Shown one piece after another: positions 52,666-60,000 of a stretch of DNA of 60,000 nucleotides. Source of the DNA: Zygnema cylindricum. Its lineage: Eukaryota > Streptophyta > Zygnematophyceae > Zygnematales > Zygnemataceae. The DNA is taken from positions 188,001 to 248,000 of the forward strand of contig JBBHKE010001556.1 in the NCBI GenBank assembly GCA_037447655.1, written 5' to 3'. The notes below the pieces were generated by a model, which saw nothing but the letters and a program-made list of their open reading frames with translations, was not told the origin of the DNA and made no database searches. Numbering within the stretch: position 1 is the first letter of the stretch; the number at the start of each line of letters is the position of its first letter. Made by a program: the position numbers and the translations under genes.

Positions 52666-53674
52666 AAAACAAAATAAACAAAAAAAAAACTAGTGACGTC
52701 GATTATTGAACGAGGCTCCACGCGTCCCTTCCAATAATTCGAACTCGAGGATCTGAAACGTCGCATGGCGGATTGTACGGCGAGGGATGTACGGCCATCC
52801 AGGAGTTCAGTTCCGCTTCCGTTCCGTACATGTCGCGAATTCCGTACATGTCACGTGTCGCTTTTTCAGCAGGCGGTGGTGGCGCTTCTGCTGATGAACG
52901 TCTGGTGTACGGATGGAGATGAAGACAAGGTACATTTTTTTTTTTTGGGAATAAAAAAAATCCTGAGGATTAAATTTGAAAGAATCCGATGTAATTTTGG
53001 GAAATAAAGGACAAAAATTATAGCTTTAGGGGCTTTTTTTTTTAATTTATTTTTATAATTGAATTTTGAGACACTGAGGGGATTAAAAAAAGTGTTGTGA
53101 GATTAACAAAATGTCCACCCTATTGGTCATCAAAACCATAAAGTATAACTTTATTTAAAAAGGTCACAAAGGTATAGTGATTCAAAAGAAGATTTTTTAT
53201 TATTATTGAAATATAGTAATGTCAAAAAACAGTATTTGTGTGTTTTTGATGCACAAAAAACTGGTTTTTGGGCCACAAGGTGACAAAAGTTAACGGCCAA
53301 TCAGAAACCGCAAGGATTCAGCGCCTTATAAGCGGAATGAAGGATGAGAGATTGGGAGAGAAGTTTCCGACACTGGTGAGTGACGTCACGAAGTGCTTAG
53401 TCCCTTTTTTTTTGTGTCTACCCATTATTTGGATTCTTGTGGTGTTGGCAATCACTTTCTTATCATCCCTTTTTTCTTTGTACCCATATGGTTTATCCAT
53501 CGCGATTATGCGATATAACCTTTCTTTCGTTAATTCAACTGGATTTTGTCCGTTCTGTGTTAGGGAACCAGAATAGCTCAATTGGGCTCGTCTTATGAGG
53601 CTAGAAAGAGTGAGAGAGAGAGAGAGAGTCGTCAAAGGACTGACTTGGGGGCAATTTTACATTTTAATGGCATG
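52666..53674. other. No gene recognised
   Basis: AT-rich. ORFs of about 100 codons on both strands at 53268-53635 overlap each other and resemble nothing. AATAGCTCAATTGGGC at about 53573 resembles a tRNA A box but has no T arm. Confidence 0.4.
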
Positions 53675-53925
53675 TCCATGCGAGTGTGGATGTGGATGTT
53701 AATGTTAATGTCGATGTTGATGTGGATGTGGATGTGGATGTGGATGTTGCGGTCGATGCGGATGCGGATGTAGATATTTTTGTCGATGTTGATGATGTGG
53801 ACGTGGACTTGGATGGGAATTTTGATGTCGACGTTGATGTGGATGTGGTCGTCGATGTGGATGTGGATTTGGATGTCGATTTTGTATGGATGTGGATGTT
53901 GAGGTCGATGTTCATATGAGTGTTG
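53675..53925. repeat. GATGTG-like minisatellite
   Basis: Imperfect hexamer array (GATGTG, GATGTC, GATGTT). It yields Asp-Val repeats on plus and His-Ile or Ser-Thr repeats on minus, with no coding meaning. Confidence 0.92.
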
Positions 53926-54000
53926 ATGACAATGGACGACTTGTCTCATGGTTGACAAAAAGGGCCATAATAAACAAAGTGCCCTTCAAAGGGTAATTAC

Positions 54001-54895
54001 CAGTGTTGGGTATCGTTAGCCTTTTACCAATAATCGATATGCACCTGTTTGTTTACATACTAATGATATATTCATTGTTTCACTATATCAGTAAGGAGCA
54101 TGGCAATATTTCACTAATATATCGGTCCGATATGTCAATTAGAAAGATCAACAATAACTTACTTCGTTTTTCTGGTGATATTTTGTAGGGTTTCATTGGT
54201 ACGACTTTTTTCGTAGTGTTGTGTATCGGTAGGCTCTTGCCGATAACCGACATTTACATTTGATTGACCTACCAATAATCAATATATTCCTTCGATATAT
54301 CCGTGAGGGAATTATCTCAATAAATTATCGATGTATCGTGACGAATTATCAATAAATATTGGGCCGATAACTATTGACGATAAGCACCCTACTCCGCTTG
54401 TCACGATAACTCCGCTCTCATTACGCAATTTATTTTTTTACTACAATTTCGTATTGTGGTACGGACCACCCCCCTCCCCTCCCCCCCAAACGGATGTTAA
54501 TGGCGATGGTTTTTTTTGGTCCCGGAGCGATGTATCGCGACCCATCACCGTTCGATAACCGATAATATCATTTATCAAAATTATGGCAATAAAAAATTAC
54601 CCGATACACAACACTACTTTATTTGTATTTCAGTGCTAAACAATCCGTAGTGGACTTTCGTACTTTTGTTCTTGGACTGAATTGTGATATGTGAGGAGAC
54701 ATACTATACATTGTATACAGTAATACTATGAATGCAATATATAATGCTAATGGATAGTCATTCTATACATTTACATATATATCAACAATGGCAAATTTTT
54801 AAGCAGCAATATATTGGGCCCCTTGACGTTTGATAATCGATAATATAGGCTACTGGAATTATAGCGATAGGAAATTCACCGATACACAAACACTA
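54001..54895. mobile_element. hAT-like non-autonomous element with a nested relative
   Basis: Begins CAGTGTTGGGTATCG at 54001 and ends CGATACACAAACACTA at 54895 (inverted). Flanks GTAATTAC (53993-54000) and GTAATTAA (54896-54903) agree at 7 of 8 bases. Not coding. A second element of the same family lies inside. Confidence 0.75.
54214..54616. mobile_element. hAT-like element nested in the previous one
   Basis: TAGTGTTGTGTATCGGTAGG at 54214 and CCGATACACAACACTA ending at 54616. TSD is imperfect (about 6 of 8), so this is older or the boundary is shifted. Confidence 0.6.
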
Positions 54896-55033
54896 GTAAT
54901 TAAAACACGCATTTAATTATAAATGGCTAGTAATTGCAATAATCGTAAAAAAACATGCATCAATTGTATGGAATTTTCTACGATTACAGTGATTGCTGGC
55001 AGTGACGCCTGTAATCCAGAATTGTGTAATTAG

Positions 55034-55831
55034 TAGTGTTGTGTATCGGTAAAAAAATTATCGCGATAACACCGATACCGATAGTTATCGGTTATCGAAC
55101 GGTCAGAGGTCCCGATATATCGGTCCGAGACCAACAAATTCCATATCGGCGACAACTTAAAAAAATTTAGTATGCATACATTAGTACTTTATAATATACT
55201 GTATTATATTATTGACTTTATATAGCGTGGTATGCCACGTGTAAAAAATTGTTCCGGACGTTGTTTAACTGAAATTTATTACGGACAGCGCGGCACATAA
55301 ACGTTGACAAATTTAAAATAATTCTTTATAGTTCTAAAATTATAGTACCGAAACGAAAAAAATAAATTACATTGTAAATTTGTAAAATCAAACTTTTTCG
55401 AAAACCAGACGAACGGACGAACAAAGCAGACGAACAAATCTGTCAGACTGCCGCCATTAACTGCCATTTAAAAAAAATAACAGTCAAAAGGACATTCTGG
55501 AAGGGGTACCCAAGTAAAACCCCCTTAAATTAGAAATAATGAAGGAAATATGGCGATTTTTTACCGAAATCGGGGGGAAGGGGGTCTGCGGCCCGTCCGG
55601 GGAATAACACGTACAGTTGAGTGTACTGGCCGTACATTTATCTGTACGGTCCGTACAGATATCGCCGATAGTTATCGATATCGGTGTTATCGCCGATAAT
55701 AACCAATAAATATCGGGTATTTATCGGCGATAACACCGATAACGATATATCGTACCAATATATCGATTATCGGCTACCAGAAAAAAGGCCCATATCGGTT
55801 ATTGGCAAATCCTTACGGATACACAACACTA
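55034..55831. mobile_element. hAT-like non-autonomous element with clear TSD
   Basis: 798 bp, termini TAGTGTTGTGTATCGG and CGGATACACAACACTA, perfect 8-bp TSD GTAATTAG (55026-55033, 55832-55839). Interior rich in palindromic CGATAACACCGATA words. The only ORF (55279-55467) is unrelated to a transposase. Confidence 0.88.
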
Positions 55832-55888
55832 GTAATTAGTTACCCCAAAACTGAAATTATCATAAGGCGTAACATAAAATGAGCGCTA

Positions 55889-56105
55889 CACCGTGATTCG
55901 CTATTATTGTTAATAATTTTTTCGCCACTTAAAACATCTTTTCTCCGTACACACTTAACCAATTTTCAATTTGAGACCGCCAATCAGGAGCTGAAAATTT
56001 TACCTCTCCATCGCAGCTGTCAGATCCACAATCAGACATATGTGGACGGAGAAAAGATGTTTTAAGCGACGTAAAAAACATCAACACTAATAGCGATTCG
56101 CGGTG
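55889..56105. mobile_element. TA-flanked foldback MITE
   Basis: 217 bp. Termini CACCGTGATTCGCTATTA and (reverse complement) CACCGCGAATCGCTATTA with TA on both sides; a second inverted segment AAAACATCTTTTCTCCG/CGGAGAAAAGATGTTTT near 55930 and 56048 extends the foldback. Same family as 51644-52318. Confidence 0.82.
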
Positions 56106-57814
56106 TAGTTAAAACGAACAATATAATGGCGAATAGAAAACCCAAAACCCGAAACATTCCCGCCAAGAACAAAACATCCGTAAAAGGTAAAACCTCGGTT
56201 TAAAATAGTGTTGACTACTAGAGACAAAACGTACATTTTTTTTGTTTTTTTAACAATCTTAAGTTTTGTGACCAACAAGGAAAGGCGTCATTCTATACCT
56301 GAAAGAGAAAAAGATGTGCAGTTGCTGTCCATTGTTTTTCCAAACTCGCACGTGTACAGCTTAAAAATTTGTAATGAAATTTCGACAAGTTTAATTGGCA
56401 TTAAATTTAGTGCGCACTTTTTCGACTAGATTTTTTTCAATAGCCTTGGCGCGCACTGAGTTTCATTGGTGGACTGTCAGTCCTCTCAAAGTTAAGTCGC
56501 TCTATTTTGTCTTTTTTGCTGAAAGCTTTAAAAGCGCACTTTTACTCTTTACCTCTTTTAGTGTTAGGCATAAATTTAGCCTTGTTAGTTTGTTACATAA
56601 TCCTTATTGTATCAATTTTTATCAATTTCTTTATATTATTTCAACATTTATTCTTTTGCAGCCTTTTGTTTGTGTTTCAATTGTTTTTTTCTTATGATAT
56701 TTTTTTTTTCCACCTCTTTTTATTACTTTTGCACTTTTATCATGCCTACAATTGTAATAACATTCAGTAAATATTGTAGAATCTAGACTGCAAGAAAATT
56801 TTGTATTTTCCCGAGATAAAAGGATAAACAAAAATAAAATAAAACGGTGAACAATTTTGTTTGTTATCCTCGATACCTTAATTTCTTATTTCTATTTTAA
56901 TTTTGACATGAGAAAAAGTACTCGACATGTTTTTCTCAAAGACAACCATAATTACTTCTATTTGTTGTCATCTCGTTTACGAATTACTAAAAAGTGAAGA
57001 CAAACAACAAATCGACTACGAATAGCCAAATGCTAAAAACATCCACATCAAAATCAATTTTTGAAGATTGCAAAACAATGAAAGAAATAGGGAAAACAGA
57101 AGTGACAATGTTAGAACCAACTCTGGAATTAATTAAAGAAAGATAAAAAAAAAACCGGCTATTCCCATCAATTTACATAATCTACAAACCGATCACTAAA
57201 TAATGTACACTTTTGAAACAGTTCTTTTTTCAAAGAATATACACAATTTCTGTTTCAATTTGAAGGAAGGTACCTAATTTTTGCTTCCCTTTTCTATATC
57301 CAGCTCTACTGGAAGCTTATAAGTTTCATAATAAAAACTATATTTGCGTTTGGAGGAACGAAAGGTGGAAAACCTCTCAATCCATAAGCGTCTTTAGCGT
57401 CACAAATCAATCTTATTTTTTGACCTACACTCATCTTTACCACAAAAAAAAAAGTTAGGAGCATTTGAAATTCTTGAGAGAACTCAGATAAATAAGAAAA
57501 AAAACCACAAAATAGAAGAATCCAAAAAAGAGAAGTTATTGAAAGGAGGGAGGAGCCGACAATCAGAGTGTAAGAGTAGGAACAAAGCTTTACAAAAAAA
57601 AGGAAAGGCATATTGTCACTGTGAAGTAATTAAAAAAAAAATCTTATGGGAAGATTAATGACATTTTCGAAAATTGTAAAAGATTAACTTTACTCATATA
57701 ATTGTCGATTTTTTATTTTTTTTTACCCAAGTATCTAATTTGAGTATATGTAGAAATCACCTGTGGAACTGATACCTCCCAGCCTGATTTGAGCATTAAG
57801 AAACAGCAAAAAAT
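56106..57814. other. No gene recognised; AT-rich
   Basis: T-rich and A-rich runs, short ORFs of hydrophobic composition only. Nothing assignable. Confidence 0.4.
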
Positions 57815-60000
57815 ACGAAAGAGAGAGAGAGTGAGAGAGAGAGAGACAGAGAGAGAGGGAGGGAGGGAGGGAGGGAAGAGGGGGGGACGGGTTAGAAAGT
57901 GAACAATGTACAACAGGAAAAAAATAGAGGAGAGGGAGAGAAAGATTGAAAGTCATTGAGGAGGAGAGGGAGGAGTGAAAAAGGTACTGTGACAGCGGAA
58001 GGGGAAAGGGCAAGGGCGGCGGCCAGGGAGGGGGAGAGGGAAGCGGCGAGGAGGTGGCGAGGAGGGGGGTGAGGGAGTGGGGGAGGGAGGAAGGAATATG
58101 GGGAGGGAAATGGAGAGGGCGATAGAAAGTGAGACAAAGAGGGAGAGGGAGATGGAGTGGGAGAGAATGGTTGATGAAGAGAGAGGGAGAGGAGAGCGAG
58201 AGGGAAACGAGAAAAATGGAGAAGAAGAGGGAGAGGAAGATGGAGAAAAAGAGGAAGAGGAAGAGGAGAAGTGAGAGAGGAGAGAGGGATAGTTAGTGGA
58301 AGATAGAGAGGGAGACACGAGAGATTAACAGACATCGGGAGAGAGAAAGGCAGAGGGGGACGGAAAAGGAAAGGGAAAGGAGAAAAATGATGAACTGGAA
58401 GAGGAAAAAAAAAAGAGAGAAGGAGAGGGAGAGGCAGAGCGACATGGGGCGGGAGAAGGAGAGGAACAAGAAGAGGGAGGTGGAGATGAATAGGGTAGGA
58501 AGAGGGCGATGCATTGGTAAAAGGGACGCGGAGAGAGGGAGAGGGAGAGGCAGAGGGAGACGGAGAGGGAGAGATAAAGGAGAGTAGGAGGGGGATGGAT
58601 ATGGAGAGGGAGAGGGAGAGGGGGCGGGAGTTGAGCGGGAGTTGAGCGGGAGGGACGGTGAAATTTGGTGGGAGAGGGAGAGGGCAGTGGGAGAGGAAGT
58701 GGGAGAGGGAGGAAGTAGGAGATAAATGGCGGAAGATGTTCCGGAGGGAGAGGTAGTGGGAGAGGGAGAGGGAGAGGGAGAGGGAGAGGGAGAGGGAGAG
58801 GGAGAGGGAGAGGGAGAGGGAGTGGGATAGGGAGAGGGGGATGGAGAAGGAAAAGGAGAGGGAGTGGGGAATAAAGTGAAAGAGAACGAGGGAGAGGGAG
58901 AGAACGAGGGAGAGGGAGAGGGAGAGGGAGAGGGGAAGGGAGAGGGAGAGAATGAGGGAGGGGGAAAGGGAGAGGGAAAAGGAGAGGGAGGGGAGAAAGG
59001 GAGAGAAAGAGGGATCGGAAGACGGAGAGGGGCGGGAGAGAGAGCGAGGGAGAGGAGAGGCAGAGGGAGAGGGAGAGCGAAAGGTAGACTTAAAGGGAGA
59101 AGGAGAGGGAGAGAGACAGGGAGAGGGAGAGGAAGAGGAAGAGAGTGGGCAAGGAAGAGGGAGTGAGATTGCGAAAGGGAAAGGGAGAGAGAGGTACAGG
59201 GAGAGGTAGAGGGAGAGGAATAGGGAAACATAGTGGAAGTGGGAGAGGGTGATGGAGAGGAAGAGAGAGGGAGAGGGAGAGGAAATGAGATAAGGAATGG
59301 GAACGGGAGAGGAAGAAAGAAGGGAGAGGGATAGGGAGACGGAGAGTTATTGGGAGATGGAGAGGAAGAGGGAGAGGGATTGGGAGAGGGAGGAAGGGGA
59401 AGAGGGAGAGGGAGAGAGAAAGGGACAGAAAGAGTGAGAGGAAATGGGCGAGGGAGAGGAAGAGGGAGAGAGAGCGGGCGAGGGATTGGGAGAGGGAAAG
59501 GGGTGGAGGAGGATGAGGAAGAGGGAGATGGAAAGGGCGAGGGCAAGGGCAAGAGAGAGGAAGTAGGAGAGGGAGTGGGAAAGGTGAGAGGAAGGGAGAG
59601 GGAGGAATGGCAGAGGGAGAGGGAGGGAGAGAGGAAAAGGGAGCGGGACAGGGAAAGGGAGAGGGAGAGGCATTGAGAGACGAAGAGGGAGAGGGAGAGG
59701 GAGAGGAAGGAAGAGGGGGAGGGAGAGTGAGCGGGAGAGGGAGAGGGAGAAGGAGTGGGAGAGGGAGAGAGAGGAAAAGGAAGTGGGAGAGGGGGAGGAA
59801 GAGGGAGAAGGAGAGAGATATCGAGAGGGAGAGAGAGGGTGAGGGAGAATGGAAAGGGAGAGGTAGAGGCAGAGGGCGAGGGAGCAGAATAGGGAGAGAA
59901 AGAGTGATAGGGAGGAGAAAAGGAAGAGTGAGAAAGAAGGGGAGGAAGAGGAGGAGGGGTGAGGAGGGGGGGGGGGGAGGGGGGGGGGGGTGAGGAGGGG
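57815..60000. repeat. GA-rich polypurine tract running off the window
   Basis: About 2.2 kb of nearly pure purine on plus, dominated by GAGAGG and GGAGAG, most regular at 58755-58830 (GGGAGA units). It extends beyond 60000. The 419-codon Pro/Ser ORF on minus (58293-59552) is composition only. Confidence 0.93.

Noticed and set aside
53570-53610. Possible tRNA or SINE start (AATAGCTCAATTGGGC)
   Set aside because: Resembles an A box only; no T arm, acceptor stem or B box downstream.
53664-53958. Asp-Val and His-Ile repeat ORFs
   Set aside because: Translation of a GATGTG hexamer array; open in several frames.
58293-59552. 419-codon Pro/Ser/Leu-rich ORF on minus
   Set aside because: Produced by the GA-rich tract; several frames on both strands are equally open and no domain is present.

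Overview
Eukaryotic repeat-rich DNA, almost certainly from a plant-type nuclear genome. About 45 kb is nested Ty1/Copia and Ty3/Gypsy LTR retrotransposons; the last 15 kb is non-coding DNA with small non-autonomous DNA transposons and a 2.2-kb polypurine tract. I see no intact host gene, no operons, no rRNA and no CRISPR. The Copia primer-binding site fits the anticodon arm of plant-type initiator tRNA-Met, which supports a plant or charophyte-like source, but the species cannot be named from this sequence.

Layout. Names used here: C = host Copia; B, D, E = other Copia elements; TG1 and TG2 = pol-deleted gag elements; F1 and F2 = Gypsy. Positions 1-20949 hold C1 (minus strand), broken by three later insertions, each with a perfect 5-bp target-site duplication (TSD): TG1 (928-5309, TSD AGGGT), B (5600-11348, TSD TTAAG) and D (13965-20377, plus strand, TSD ATTGT, inside the 5' LTR of C1). 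C1 itself sits in Gypsy F1 (20950-24500), followed by a CT-rich tract, a Copia scrap and a small acidic/basic ORF. E (minus strand, D-like) starts at 28494 and is split by TG2 (30633-35001, TSD ATCCA). At about 35722 E is joined to C-type gag. From there to about 45173 the sequence repeats 12968-28493 (C gag and LTR, remnant of D, Gypsy F2, CT tract, small ORF). This is a tandem segmental duplication.

How the elements relate. D, E and C encode gag, protease, integrase, RT and RNase H in Copia order, but every copy carries stops, frameshifts or lost catalytic residues. TG1 and TG2 share one architecture: full gag with a zinc knuckle, then short relics of integrase, RT and RNase H joined together. 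In TG2 this is one open frame of 652 codons between 1194-bp LTRs that differ at about two sites by eye. TG2 is therefore recent and probably moved with proteins supplied by a D-like relative. The D, E and TG LTRs also share an antisense tRNA-like module with a covarying stem.

45.4-60 kb. No convincing genes. There are nested hAT-type MITEs with 8-bp TSDs, TA-flanked MITEs, a GATGTG-like minisatellite and the terminal GA-rich tract. The long ORFs in the repeats are compositional artefacts.
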